The notes: generated by a model from the sequence alone, not told the origin. Shown: positions 43,150-52,225, numbered from the stretch's first letter. The stretch is DNA of 64,000 nucleotides from Ornithinimicrobium avium (GCF_003351765.1 NZ_CP031229.1:186001-250000), one strand, 5' to 3'. Numbers and translations are program-made.

Positions 43150-45936
43150 GTGTCTGACGAGACGGACCGCACCACCGACGTGGAACAGGCACCGGGCGAC
43201 GACCGGCACGACCGGGCCGTGGCGCTCATCGCCGAGACCCAGGCCCTGTTCACCGCCGCGACGTTCCCGGCGAGGGGGTCGGACCCCCAGGACGACCAGG
43301 ACCTCGCCGCCGCCGACGACGACGAAGACACCAACGACGACAGCGACGACGACAGCGACAGCGACAGCGACAGCGACGACACGGACGAGGACGGGTCCGC
43401 GGACGGGACGGCCGGTCAGAGCGTGCCGTCCTTCGGTGTCCTCTTCCAGGCGCCTGACCTCAGCGACGTGCCGCGCCGGCGCTCCAGGCGCGCGACGTCG
43501 GCCGTGACCGCCCCGGTCGAGCGGCAGGACGAGGACGAGGACGACCAGACCCACGACGAGGGATCCGACGACTCCGGCGAGGACGACGGCCCGGGTTCTC
43601 GCGCCGGTCGTCGCCGGCGCCGGGGCGGCAAGGGACGGCGCGGCCGAACCTCTTCCGACCAGGGGGAGGACGACGACGACGGGTCGCAGTCCGCCGGCTC
43701 GGCCGACGCCGGCGGGAAGGAGCAGACCGAGAGCACCGACCAGGGGGAGACGGAGCAGGAGGGCAGTGGCACCGCGCGTCGTCGCAGCCGCCGGGGACGG
43801 GGCACCGGCACCGGCCAGCACGACGACGGCCGGTCCGCGGACGCGAAGGACGAGGCGAGCGCCGAGGACGCCGGCACCTCGGAGGACGACGACTCCTCCA
43901 GCACCCGGAGGCGGCGCCGCCGCCGGCGCAGCGGGGAGTCCGGCTCCGGCGAGCGGTCGGCACGCGACGAGGTGACCTCGCTGAAGGGGTCGACCCGGCT
44001 GGAGGCCAAGCGCCAGCGCCGGCGGGAGGGCCGCGAGGCCGGCCGGCGTCGCACGATCATCACCGAGGCGGAGTTCCTCGCGCGGCGCGAGAGCGTCGAG
44101 CGCGTCATGGTCGTGCGCGGCCTGGAGGACCGGACCCAGATCGCGGTGCTCGAGGACGGCGTGCCGGTGGAGCACTACGTGTCCCGCTCGGCGCAGACCA
44201 CGATGGCCGGCAACGTCTACCTCGGGCGGGTGCAGAACGTGCTGCCCAGCATGGAGGCGGCCTTCGTCGACATCGGCAAGGGACGCAACGCCGTCCTCTA
44301 CGCCGGTGAGGTGAACTGGGACGCGGCCGGCATGTCCTCCGGGCAGCCCAAGCGCATCGAGAACGCCCTGAAGTCCGGTCAGACGGTCCTGGTCCAGGTG
44401 ACCAAGGACCCGATCGGGCACAAGGGTGCCCGGCTCACCTCGCAGGTCTCGCTGCCGGGGCGCTACCTGGTCTACGTGCCCGGCAGCTCGATGACCGGAA
44501 TCTCGCGCAAGCTGCCGGACACCGAGCGCGCCCGGCTGAAGAAGATCCTCAAGGAGGTCGTCCCGGACGACGTGGGCGTGATCGTCCGCACGGCCGCCGA
44601 GGGCGCCTCGGAGGCCGAGCTTCGCGCCGACGTCGAGCGGCTCTCCTCCACCTGGGAGCGGATCCAGAAGAAGTCCGGGAGCGCCAACGCCCCTGCCCTT
44701 CTCCACGGGGAGCCGGACATGACCGTCCGGGTCATCCGTGACGTCTTCACCGAGGACTTCGCCAAGCTCGTGGTCGCCGGCGACGAGGCCTGGACCGAGG
44801 TCAAGCGCTACATCGACGACGTCGCCCCCGACCTCGCCGACCGCGTCGAGAAGCACACCGGCACCCAGGACGCCTTCACGGCCTACCGCGTGCACGAGGC
44901 GATCGCCAAGGCGATGGACCGCAAGGTGTGGCTGCCCTCCGGCGGCTCCCTGGTCATCGACCGCACCGAGGCGATGACCGTCGTCGACGTCAACACCGGC
45001 AAGTTCACCGGCTCCGGGGGCAACCTCGAGGAGACGGTGACCAAGAACAACATCGAGGCGGCCGAGGAGATCGTGCGCCAGCTGCGGCTGCGGGACATCG
45101 GCGGCATCATCGTCATCGACTTCATCGACATGGTGCTGGAGAGCAACCGCGACCTCGTCGTGCGTCGGCTCCTGGAGTGCCTGGGCCGGGACCGGACCAA
45201 GCACCAGGTGGCCGAGGTGACCTCCCTCGGCCTGGTCCAGATGACCCGCAAGCGGGTCGGCTCCGGTCTCATCGAGGTCTTCTCCGAGACCTGCGCCCAC
45301 TGCGCCGGCCGGGGGATCATCGTGCAGACCGAGCCGGCGCACCGCCACGGGAACGGCAACGGCGGCTCCGAGGACTCCGGCGGCCGACGCGGCCGCAGCA
45401 AGGGCCGGTCCGGCTCGTCCTCCGGCGGCGGCGAGGGCAGGACTGCCCAGCAGCCGTCGAAACCGACCGGACCGACGCCGGCGCAGATCGCGGCCGCGGC
45501 GCACGCGGCGGCGGTGCAGGCCGGCGAGAAGCCGGTCGCGGCCGAGACGGCCGCCGACCCGGTGGCCGGGGGGCAGGCCATGTCCACGCCCGGCACTGCG
45601 GTCGAGCAGGCTGTCTCCGAGCAGGCTGTCTCCGAGCAGGCTGCGACCGAGCAGCCGGCCACCAAGCGGCGCGCGGCCAAGCGGTCCCCCGCGAGGCCGG
45701 CCGCCGAGCAGCCGGCCGCCGAGCAGCCGGCCGCCGAGCAGCCGGCCGACGAGCGTTCCGCTGACCAGGAGCCGGCCGCTGACGAGCCCGCACGTGAGCC
45801 CGCCCCGGTGGTGGAGGCCGCACTGGCTCCCGCCCCGAAGCGGCGTCGGCGAGGCCGCGTGGTCGCACCCGCCGGGCCCCCGACCGGGGCCCCCGAGGGC
45901 GGGCCGGCGACCGGGCCGGCGACCGACCCCGCCTGA
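43150..45936 (+). CDS. rne: Ribonuclease E/G family endoribonuclease
   Basis: 928 residues. An acidic and then basic low-complexity region occupies residues 1 to about 300, including a run of Asp-Ser repeats. The catalytic core follows: S1-containing segment with AGNVYLGRVQNVLPSMEAAF, metal-binding aspartates in VVDVNTGKFTG and IIVIDFIDM, and the zinc-link CAHCAGRG. The C-terminal 200 residues are disordered, with five-residue repeats of the EQPAA and EQAVS type. RNase E drives mRNA decay and rRNA/tRNA processing. Core flanked by disordered N- and C-terminal arms is the actinobacterial arrangement. Downstream genes rplU and rpmA have a separate promoter. Confidence 0.95.
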   Translation: MSDETDRTTDVEQAPGDDRHDRAVALIAETQALFTAATFPARGSDPQDDQDLAAADDDEDTNDDSDDDSDSDSDSDDTDEDGSADGTAGQSVPSFGVLFQAPDLSDVPRRRSRRATSAVTAPVERQDEDEDDQTHDEGSDDSGEDDGPGSRAGRRRRRGGKGRRGRTSSDQGEDDDDGSQSAGSADAGGKEQTESTDQGETEQEGSGTARRRSRRGRGTGTGQHDDGRSADAKDEASAEDAGTSEDDDSSSTRRRRRRRRSGESGSGERSARDEVTSLKGSTRLEAKRQRRREGREAGRRRTIITEAEFLARRESVERVMVVRGLEDRTQIAVLEDGVPVEHYVSRSAQTTMAGNVYLGRVQNVLPSMEAAFVDIGKGRNAVLYAGEVNWDAAGMSSGQPKRIENALKSGQTVLVQVTKDPIGHKGARLTSQVSLPGRYLVYVPGSSMTGISRKLPDTERARLKKILKEVVPDDVGVIVRTAAEGASEAELRADVERLSSTWERIQKKSGSANAPALLHGEPDMTVRVIRDVFTEDFAKLVVAGDEAWTEVKRYIDDVAPDLADRVEKHTGTQDAFTAYRVHEAIAKAMDRKVWLPSGGSLVIDRTEAMTVVDVNTGKFTGSGGNLEETVTKNNIEAAEEIVRQLRLRDIGGIIVIDFIDMVLESNRDLVVRRLLECLGRDRTKHQVAEVTSLGLVQMTRKRVGSGLIEVFSETCAHCAGRGIIVQTEPAHRHGNGNGGSEDSGGRRGRSKGRSGSSSGGGEGRTAQQPSKPTGPTPAQIAAAAHAAAVQAGEKPVAAETAADPVAGGQAMSTPGTAVEQAVSEQAVSEQAATEQPATKRRAAKRSPARPAAEQPAAEQPAAEQPADERSADQEPAADEPAREPAPVVEAALAPAPKRRRRGRVVAPAGPPTGAPEGGPATGPATDPA
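45604..45745 (+). repeat. Two sets of 15-bp tandem repeats inside rne
   Basis: GAGCAGGCTGTCTCC occurs at 45604-45618 and 45619-45633, with a diverged third copy to 45648. CCGCCGAGCAGCCGG occurs three times without mismatch at 45701-45745. They encode EQAVS and AAEQP repeats in the disordered C-terminal arm and are candidates for copy-number variation. Confidence 0.85.
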
Positions 45937-45949
45937 GCCTGCGCCCGGT

Positions 45950-45979
45950 TTGGTCAGGGCGGCCCGGGCACGGTAGTCT
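45950..45979 (+). promoter_or_regulatory. Promoter of rplU-rpmA
   Basis: TTGGTC (45950-45955) and TAGTCT (45974-45979) are separated by 18 bp. Transcription would start near 45986, leaving a leader of about 110 nt before rplU that can fold around GGTCCGGGACGGGTC and GGCGGCGGCTCGACC segments. Such leaders sometimes bind L21 for autoregulation; this is an inference. Confidence 0.55.
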
Positions 45980-46096
45980 GGTGCGTCGGTTCGCCCCGGT
46001 CCGGGACGGGTCTAGAGACGCATCCGTGAGGCGGCGGCTCGACCCAGACCGCCGGGAGCTGCATACCTACCCAAGACTGCAGGAAGTGAGTTCAAC

Positions 46097-46411
46097 GTGT
46101 ACGCGATCGTCCGTGCTGGCGGCCGCCAGGAGAAGGTCTCCGTCGGCGACGTGCTGACCATCGACAAGGTCTCTGCCGAGGTTGCCGCGGGCGACACCGT
46201 CGAGTTCCCTGCCCTGCTCCTGGTGGACGGCTCCGCCGTGACCACCGACGCCGACGCCCTGGGCAAGGCCGTCGTCAGGGCCGAGGTCATGGGTGCGACC
46301 AAGGGCCCCAAGATCGTCATCCAGAAGTACAAGAACAAGACCGGGTACAAGAAGCGCCAGGGCCACCGCCAGCCGCTGACCCAGGTCAAGATCACCGCGA
46401 TCGACGCCTGA
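46097..46411 (+). CDS. rplU: 50S ribosomal protein L21
   Basis: 104 residues, MYAIVRAGGRQEKVSVGDVL at the start and KTGYKKRQGHRQPLTQVKI at the end, the L21 signature. It binds 23S rRNA near the L20 site. GTG 46097 has AGGAAGTGAG upstream. It is followed by rpmA after 37 bp with its own AAGGAGG site. The order rne-rplU-rpmA-obgE is standard in actinobacteria. Confidence 0.98.
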   Translation: MYAIVRAGGRQEKVSVGDVLTIDKVSAEVAAGDTVEFPALLLVDGSAVTTDADALGKAVVRAEVMGATKGPKIVIQKYKNKTGYKKRQGHRQPLTQVKITAIDA

Positions 46412-46448
46412 GCGTCGCGACACCGGCTTTTTCCAAGGAGGCAGGCAG

Positions 46449-46721
46449 ATGGCAACCAAGAAGGGTGCGTCCTCGACCAAGAACGGTCGTGACTCGAACG
46501 CCCAGCGCCTCGGCGTGAAGCGCTTCGGCGGGCAGGTCGTCGGCACCGGCGAGATCATCGTGCGCCAGCGCGGCACGCACTTCCACCCCGGCGAGGGCGT
46601 GGCCCGCGGGCGCGACGACACGCTCTTCGCGCTGGTCCCCGGCGTCGTGGAGTTCGGCTCCAAGCGCGGCCGCAAGACCGTGAACGTGGTCGCGTCCGAC
46701 ACCGCGACCGTCGACGCCTGA
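46449..46721 (+). CDS. rpmA: 50S ribosomal protein L27
   Basis: 90 residues beginning MATKKGASSTKNGRDSNAQR, with the conserved RLGVKRFGGQVVGTGEIIVR. The N-terminal tail reaches the peptidyl-transferase centre. There is no N-terminal cleavage extension of the Firmicutes type. AAGGAGG precedes the ATG by about 8 nt. A very strong hairpin follows the gene and separates it from obgE. Confidence 0.98.
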   Translation: MATKKGASSTKNGRDSNAQRLGVKRFGGQVVGTGEIIVRQRGTHFHPGEGVARGRDDTLFALVPGVVEFGSKRGRKTVNVVASDTATVDA

Positions 46722-46744
46722 GCGCACGACCCGACAGCGACACC

Positions 46745-46780
46745 GCGACGCCGGTGGGGCCACGGCCCCGCCGGCGTCGC
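46745..46780 (+). terminator. Strong hairpin between rpmA and obgE
   Basis: Bases 46745-46761 pair with 46764-46780 in a 17-bp arm length with a single T-G pair and a minimal loop. No T-run follows. It may terminate most rplU-rpmA transcripts ahead of obgE. Confidence 0.65.
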
Positions 46781-46843
46781 GGCGTCTGCGGACGCGGCCG
46801 CCCGGGCCGCGCACGCACCACATACCCCTGAGAGGATGACCAC

Positions 46844-48358
46844 ATGGCCAACTTCGTGGACCGGGTCGTGCTGCACCTGCGCGCCGGCAACGGCGGTCAC
46901 GGCGTCGCCTCCGTGCACCGGGAGAAGTTCAAGCCGCTGGGCGGTCCGGACGGCGGCAACGGCGGGAGGGGCGCGGACATCGTCCTGCGCGTCGACCAGC
47001 AGGTGACCACGCTCATCGACTACCACCACGGCCCGCACCGCACCGCGCCCCACGGCCGCCCCGGCGAGGGGGGCGAGCGCAACGGTGCCCAGGGCGAGGA
47101 CCTGGTGCTGCCGGTGCCCTCGGGCACGGTCGTCACCACCCGCGACGGGCAGGTGCTGGCCGACCTCGTGGGCGAGGGCGCCGAGTACGTCGCGGCCCGC
47201 GGCGGCCGCGGCGGACTGGGCAACAAGGCGCTCGCCTCGCAGCGCCGCAGGGCTCCGGGCTTCGCGCTCCTCGGCGAGCCGGGGGAGGAGGGCGAGGTCG
47301 TCCTCGAGCTCAAGACCCTCGCCGACGTCGCGCTCATCGGCTTCCCGTCCGCGGGCAAGTCCTCGCTGGTCTCGGTGCTCTCGGCCGCCCGGCCCAAGAT
47401 CGCCGACTACCCCTTCACCACCCTGGTGCCCAACCTGGGCGTCGTCACCGCCGGCGGCGAACGGTTCACGATCGCCGACGTCCCCGGGCTGATCCCCGGC
47501 GCCTCGGAGGGCAAGGGCCTGGGCCTGCAGTTCCTCCGGCACGTCGAGCGCTGCCACGTGCTCGTGCACGTCATCGACTGCGCGACGCTGGAGCCGGGTC
47601 GCGACCCGCTCACCGACCTCGAGGTGATCGAGGCCGAGCTGGCGGCCTACGTGCCGCACGGGGAGCTGGGCGGCATCCCGCTGGCCGAGCGCGTCCGCGT
47701 GGTGGTCCTCAACAAGGCCGACGTGCCCGAGGCGCGCGAGCTCGCCGAGATGGTCCGGCCCGACCTCGAGTCCCAGGGGTATGAGGTCCACGTCGTCTCC
47801 GCGGTCGCTCACCAGGGCCTGAAGGAGCTGACCTTCTCCCTGGCCGCGCACGTGCGCCGGGCCCGGGCCGAGCAGGTCGCCCTCGAGCCCGCGCGCACCG
47901 TCGTGCGGCCCCGGGCCGTCGACGACGAGGGCTTCACCGTGCGCCGGGAGAACACCGCGCAGGGCGAGGTCTTCCGCGTGGTGGGGGAGCGGCCGACCCG
48001 GTGGGTGCACCAGACCGACTTCGCCAACGACGAGGCCGTCGGCTACCTGGCCGACCGGCTCAACCGTCTCGGGGTCGAGGACGGCCTGCTCAAGGCGGGT
48101 GCGGTCGCGGGGTCCACGGTCCTCATCGGCCCCGAGGACGACGCGGTCGTCTTCGACTGGGAGCCCACGATGGCAGCCGGCGCCGAGCTGCTCGGCTCCA
48201 GGGGCAGCGACCTGCGCCTGGACGAGCGCTCCCGGCCCACGCGCGCCGAGAAGCGCGACGCCTTCCACGCCCGCAAGGACGCCGAGACGGCCGTCCGGGA
48301 GGAGATGGAGGCCGAGCGCCGGGCGGGCCGGTGGTCCGACCCCGACCGGCGGGAGTGA
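46844..48358 (+). CDS. obgE: GTPase Obg/CgtA
   Basis: 504 residues. The glycine-rich Obg domain (1 to about 158, with GGDGGNGGRGADIVLRV-like segments) precedes the G domain. P-loop GFPSAGKSSL is near residue 165, followed by switch II region DVPGLIPGASEGKGLGLQF and NKAD. A C-terminal OCT domain (about residues 345-425, with VFRVVGERPTRWVHQTDF) and a charged tail follow, typical of actinobacteria. Obg takes part in 50S assembly and stress response. GAGAGGATG lies just before ATG 46844. Confidence 0.97.
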   Translation: MANFVDRVVLHLRAGNGGHGVASVHREKFKPLGGPDGGNGGRGADIVLRVDQQVTTLIDYHHGPHRTAPHGRPGEGGERNGAQGEDLVLPVPSGTVVTTRDGQVLADLVGEGAEYVAARGGRGGLGNKALASQRRRAPGFALLGEPGEEGEVVLELKTLADVALIGFPSAGKSSLVSVLSAARPKIADYPFTTLVPNLGVVTAGGERFTIADVPGLIPGASEGKGLGLQFLRHVERCHVLVHVIDCATLEPGRDPLTDLEVIEAELAAYVPHGELGGIPLAERVRVVVLNKADVPEARELAEMVRPDLESQGYEVHVVSAVAHQGLKELTFSLAAHVRRARAEQVALEPARTVVRPRAVDDEGFTVRRENTAQGEVFRVVGERPTRWVHQTDFANDEAVGYLADRLNRLGVEDGLLKAGAVAGSTVLIGPEDDAVVFDWEPTMAAGAELLGSRGSDLRLDERSRPTRAEKRDAFHARKDAETAVREEMEAERRAGRWSDPDRRE

Positions 48359-48436
48359 GCCGACCCGTCCTGCGAGCACGCGACCCTGACCTGGGCGATG
48401 CATGGATATTCGGAGGACTGGAATAGTATGCCCTCC

Positions 48437-49585
48437 ATGGCCAGCATCCCCGACCCCGGCATCGTCCGCGACGCGCGGAGGCTGGTCGTCAAGGTGGGCT
48501 CGTCCTCGCTGACCGGTCCCCGGGGCGGGCTGGACGGCTTCCGGGTGCAGGCCGTGGCCAGCACGCTGGCCAGGCGTGCCATGGACGGGGTGGAGATCGT
48601 CCTGGTCTCCTCCGGCGCGATCGCCGCCGGGATGGGGCCGCTGGGGCTGACCCGCCGGCCCAAGGACCTCGCGACCCAGCAGGCCGCGGCCAGCGCGGGT
48701 CAGGGCGTGCTGCTCAGCGCCTACGCCAACGCGTTCACGATGCACGGCGTCAAGGTCGGCCAGGTGCTGCTCACCGCCGACGACATGCACCGCCGCAGCC
48801 ACTACGTCAACGCCTCGCGCACGCTCGAGCGGCTGCTGGAGCTGGAGATCCTGCCGATCATCAACGAGAACGACACGGTGGCCACCGACGAGATCCGCTT
48901 CGGGGACAACGACCGGCTCGCCGCCCTCGTGGCGCACCTGGTCAGCGCCGACGCCCTGCTGCTGCTCTCCGACGTGGACGCCCTCTACGACGGGCACCCG
49001 AGCACCCCCGGCACCCACCGGATCCGGCACGTGGCCTCCGCGGCCCAGATCGCCGACGTGGACGTCTCCGCGCACGGCTCGCAGGTGGGCACCGGCGGGA
49101 TGGCCACCAAGGTCGCGGCCGCGCAGATGGCCACCGCCGAAGGCATCGGCGTGCTGCTCACCAGCGCCGAGCAGATGACGGCCGCCTTCGCCGGCGACGA
49201 CGTCGGGACCCTGTTCACCCCGACCGGCACGCGCAGCCCCGCACGCCGCCGCTGGCTCGCCCACGCCACCGCGGCGACCGGCCGGGTGGTGCTGGACGCT
49301 GGCGCCGTCGAGGCGGTCGTGCGGCACCAGACCTCGCTGCTGCCGGTCGGCATCACGCGCGTCGACGGCCGCTTCGCCGCCGGCGACACCGTGGACCTGT
49401 GCGACCCGGAGGGCCACGTGGTGGCCCGTGGGCTCGTCGGCTACGACGCCCAGGAGCTGCGCCCGCTCGTCGGCCGCCGGCTCGACCGCGCCGGCGGGCT
49501 GCGCAACGGCGCACCCGCGCCCCGGCCCGTCGTGCGCCGGGACGATCTGGTCGTGCTCGGACCGGGCACGCTGCCCATACCCTGA
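48437..49585 (+). CDS. proB: Glutamate 5-kinase
   Basis: 382 residues. It phosphorylates glutamate in proline synthesis. The kinase domain opens RRLVVKVGSSSLTGPRGG and has ILPIINENDTVATDEIRFGDNDRLAALVA and the GTGGMATKVAAAQMA motif; a C-terminal PUA domain (from about residue 285) follows. ATG 48437 is preferred because TAGTAT ends exactly 7 nt upstream, as at other leaderless genes here. ATG 48428, which has GGAGGA 10 nt upstream, is a reasonable alternative. proA follows after 32 bp. Confidence 0.93.
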   Translation: MASIPDPGIVRDARRLVVKVGSSSLTGPRGGLDGFRVQAVASTLARRAMDGVEIVLVSSGAIAAGMGPLGLTRRPKDLATQQAAASAGQGVLLSAYANAFTMHGVKVGQVLLTADDMHRRSHYVNASRTLERLLELEILPIINENDTVATDEIRFGDNDRLAALVAHLVSADALLLLSDVDALYDGHPSTPGTHRIRHVASAAQIADVDVSAHGSQVGTGGMATKVAAAQMATAEGIGVLLTSAEQMTAAFAGDDVGTLFTPTGTRSPARRRWLAHATAATGRVVLDAGAVEAVVRHQTSLLPVGITRVDGRFAAGDTVDLCDPEGHVVARGLVGYDAQELRPLVGRRLDRAGGLRNGAPAPRPVVRRDDLVVLGPGTLPIP

Positions 49586-49617
49586 CCCCGCCCACCCCGA
49601 CCGGAGGACCAGTTCCC

Positions 49618-50913
49618 ATGACCGCCCAGACCGTCGCCGAGATCCCCGCGGACGTCCGCGAGCACGTGCACGAGACCGCGCGCGGCGCCCGCACGGCGGC
49701 CCGGCAGCTCGCCCTGCTCACCCGTGCGCAGAAGGACGCCGCGCTGCTCGCGCTGGCCGACGCCGTCGACGCCGCCGCGGCCTCGGTCGTCGCGGCCAAC
49801 GTCCAGGACCTGGAGCGCGGCCGCGAGAAGGGCCTGCCCACCAACCTGCTGGACCGTCTCACCCTCGACGAGGAGCGGGTGCACGCGGTCGCCCGGGGGC
49901 TGCGCCAGGTCGCCGCGCTGCCGGACCCGGTGGGGGAGGTGGTGCGCGGCTCGACCCTGGCCAACGGTCTGCAGATCCGTCAGGTCCGGGTGCCCATGGG
50001 TGTGGTCGGGATGATCTACGAGGCCCGTCCCAACGTCACCGTCGACGCCGCCGGCCTCGGGCTCAAGAGCGGCAACGCGGTGATCCTGCGCGGCGGGTCG
50101 GCCGCCGCCTCGACCAACACCCGGCTCGTGGAGGTGCTGCGCGCCGCGCTGGCGGAGCAGGGCATCAGCCCCGACGCGGTCAACCTGCTCACCGAGGGCG
50201 GCCACGACGCGGCCCGTGCGCTGATGACCGCGCGCGGACTGGTCGACCTCGTGATCCCGCGCGGCGGGGCCAGCCTGATCCAGACCGTCGTCACCCAGTC
50301 GACCGTCCCGGTGATCGAGACCGGCGTGGGCAACTGCCACGTCTACGTCGACGCCTCGGCCGACACCGACATGGCCGTGGAGGTGGTCGTCAACTCCAAG
50401 ACCCACCGCAACTCGGTGTGCAACGCCGCCGAGTCGCTGCTCGTGCACCGGGACGCCGCCGACCGGGTCCTGCCCGCCATCATGGCGCGCCTGGGCGCAG
50501 CCGGCGTCACGGTGCACGGCGACGCCGCGATGGAGGGGTATGCCGAGTCCGCCGGGACCGCGCACGTCCCGGTCACCGACGAGGACGACGACACCGAGTT
50601 CCTCTCCGCGGACCTCTCCGCGCGGGTGGTCGACAGCCTCGACCAGGCGATCGCGCACGTCCAGGAGCACACCAGCGGGCACACCGAGGCGATCGTCACC
50701 GCCGACCGGGCCGCGGCACGCCGCTTCACCACCGAGGTGGACGCCGCGGCCGTGATGGTCAACGCCTCGACCCGCTTCACCGACGGCGAGGAGTTCGGGT
50801 TCGGCGCCGAGATCGGCATCTCGACCCAGAAGCTGCACGCCCGGGGGCCCATGGCGCTCCCGGAGCTGACCACCACCAAATGGGTCGTGGAGGGCGACGG
50901 TCAGGTGCGGTGA
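49618..50913 (+). CDS. proA: Glutamate-5-semialdehyde dehydrogenase
   Basis: 431 residues, aldehyde dehydrogenase superfamily. It reduces glutamyl 5-phosphate to glutamate semialdehyde for proline synthesis. VPMGVVGMIYEARPNVTVDAA, ALKSG-type cofactor loop GLKSGNAVILRGGSAA, and the catalytic cysteine in NSKTHRNSVCNAAESLLV are the diagnostic segments. GGAGGACC lies ahead of ATG 49618. It forms an operon with proB. Its last 13 bp overlap the convergent glycosyltransferase gene. Confidence 0.97.
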   Translation: MTAQTVAEIPADVREHVHETARGARTAARQLALLTRAQKDAALLALADAVDAAAASVVAANVQDLERGREKGLPTNLLDRLTLDEERVHAVARGLRQVAALPDPVGEVVRGSTLANGLQIRQVRVPMGVVGMIYEARPNVTVDAAGLGLKSGNAVILRGGSAAASTNTRLVEVLRAALAEQGISPDAVNLLTEGGHDAARALMTARGLVDLVIPRGGASLIQTVVTQSTVPVIETGVGNCHVYVDASADTDMAVEVVVNSKTHRNSVCNAAESLLVHRDAADRVLPAIMARLGAAGVTVHGDAAMEGYAESAGTAHVPVTDEDDDTEFLSADLSARVVDSLDQAIAHVQEHTSGHTEAIVTADRAAARRFTTEVDAAAVMVNASTRFTDGEEFGFGAEIGISTQKLHARGPMALPELTTTKWVVEGDGQVR

Positions 50914-51947
50914 GGCACGTCCTGGCGCGCGTGCTCGGGGCGTGCGCCAGGACGGTCGGGGCCGTCCTGCGCGGCCCTGACCGTCGGGTCGTGCTCGGCG
51001 CTCGTCTCGTGCAGCGAGTCGTGCGCGACGTAGTAGGACGGGCGGCGCTGCAGCGTGGAGTAGATGCGGCCGACGTACTCGCCCATGATCCCCAGGCTGA
51101 GCAGCTGGAGGGCGCCGAAGGCGGCGACGATGACCACGGTCGAGGTCCAGCCGGCGACGGTGTGGCCGGTGGCCTTGGCCACCAGCGCGTAGGCGAGCAG
51201 GCCGACGGCCAGGACGAAGCCGCCCAGGCCGAACCAGGTGGCCAGCCGCAGCGGGGCCAGCGAGAAGCCGGTGACCGAGTCGACGGTCAGCCTGACCATC
51301 CTGGACAGCGGGTACTTGCTGCGGCCGGCGGCCCGTGCGGCGCGGGCGTAGCCGACCGTGGCGGAGGGGAAGCCGAGGGCCGGGACGACCAGGCGCAGCA
51401 CCCGGTGCTCCTCGGGCAGCGCGTTGACGGCCTCCACCGTCGCCCGCGACATCAGCCGGTAGTCGCCGGCCGCGTCGGGGGCGTCCTTGGCGCCGATCGC
51501 CCGCATGCCCGCGTAGAAGGCCCGGGCGGTGTGACGCTTGAACGCGCTGTCGGCTGACCGGTCGGTGCGCACCCCGTAGACCACGTCGGCGTCGTGTGCG
51601 CGGGCCGCCTCGAGCATCTGCGGGACGACCTCAGGCGGGTCCTGCAGGTCGGCGTCCAGGGTGACGACCCAGTCCCCGCGGGCGGCGGCCAGACCGGCGG
51701 AGATGGCGGCCTGGTGACCGGCGTTCGCGCGCAGGCGCAGCACCCGCAGCTGCGGCCACCTGCGGCGTGCCGATGCCAGCAGCACGGGGGTGGCGTCGCG
51801 GCTGCCGTCGTCCACGGCCACCACCTCGTAGGCCTCCCCGAGGCCGTCCAGCACCGGACGGAGCCGGGCCACCAGCAGCGGCAGCACGTCCTCCTCCTCG
51901 AACATCGGCACGACGACCGAGAGGACGGGACGGGCGGGCGACGGCAT
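50901..51947 (-). CDS. Family 2 glycosyltransferase with two membrane spans (DPM1/GtrB-like)
   Basis: 348 residues. The N-terminal GT-A domain begins VLSVVVPMFEEEDVLPLLV and has VVAVDDGSRDAT and TLDADLQDPPEVV (DXD-type metal motif). Two hydrophobic spans near residues 225-300 and a cytoplasmic tail follow, with the GIMGEYVGRIYSTLQRRPSYYV segment typical of dolichol/polyprenyl-phosphate glycosyltransferases. It probably transfers a sugar to a polyprenyl phosphate carrier at the inner membrane. A -10 box TACAGT (minus strand) ends 7 nt before ATG 51947, which supports this start over one 9 bp upstream. Confidence 0.88.
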   Translation of the reverse strand: MPSPARPVLSVVVPMFEEEDVLPLLVARLRPVLDGLGEAYEVVAVDDGSRDATPVLLASARRRWPQLRVLRLRANAGHQAAISAGLAAARGDWVVTLDADLQDPPEVVPQMLEAARAHDADVVYGVRTDRSADSAFKRHTARAFYAGMRAIGAKDAPDAAGDYRLMSRATVEAVNALPEEHRVLRLVVPALGFPSATVGYARAARAAGRSKYPLSRMVRLTVDSVTGFSLAPLRLATWFGLGGFVLAVGLLAYALVAKATGHTVAGWTSTVVIVAAFGALQLLSLGIMGEYVGRIYSTLQRRPSYYVAHDSLHETSAEHDPTVRAAQDGPDRPGARPEHARQDVPHRT

Positions 51948-51954
51948 GCCTCTC

Positions 51955-51981
51955 ACTGTAGGTGCTCGCCCCGGGTAGAGT
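51955..51981. promoter_or_regulatory. Back-to-back leaderless promoters
   Basis: TACAGT on the minus strand (51955-51960) and TAGAGT on the plus strand (51976-51981) each end 7 nt before the start codons at 51947 and 51989. Only 15 bp lie between the two boxes, so the two polymerase sites overlap and probably compete. Confidence 0.5.
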
Positions 51982-51988
51982 GGCCCGC

Positions 51989-52225
51989 ATGACGTCTGCG
52001 CTGTCCCAGGTCCTGGTCGCCTCCGCCGAGGGCGGGCACCACATCGTCAACGAGCTGCTGTTCTCGCCGATCTGGTTCGGCGTGATCGCGCTGGCGGTCT
52101 TCCTGGTCCTGCTCATGACGCTGTGGTTCTTCCGCAACACCCTCGCCCTCGACCCGCACCACGTCGCGGGCGACCGGCAGGACCCGGACACCCACACCAC
52201 CCCCAGCGGGACGCCCGCCCACTGA
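51989..52225 (+). CDS. Small single-span membrane protein
   Basis: 78 residues. One hydrophobic segment, WFGVIALAVFLVLLMTLWFF, sits in the middle; the N-terminal 30 residues are probably outside and the C-terminal tail, rich in His, Asp and Thr, inside. Small proteins of this shape are commonly encoded just before nadD in actinobacteria, but no function is known. The gene overlaps nadD by one base (TGATG), indicating coupling. Start ATG 51989 is supported by the -10 box 7 nt upstream. Confidence 0.75.
   Translation: MTSALSQVLVASAEGGHHIVNELLFSPIWFGVIALAVFLVLLMTLWFFRNTLALDPHHVAGDRQDPDTHTTPSGTPAH

Noticed and set aside
45604..45745. 15-bp tandem repeats considered as a CRISPR-like array
   Set aside because: The repeats have no spacers, are in frame inside rne and encode the disordered C-terminal arm; no cas genes are present.
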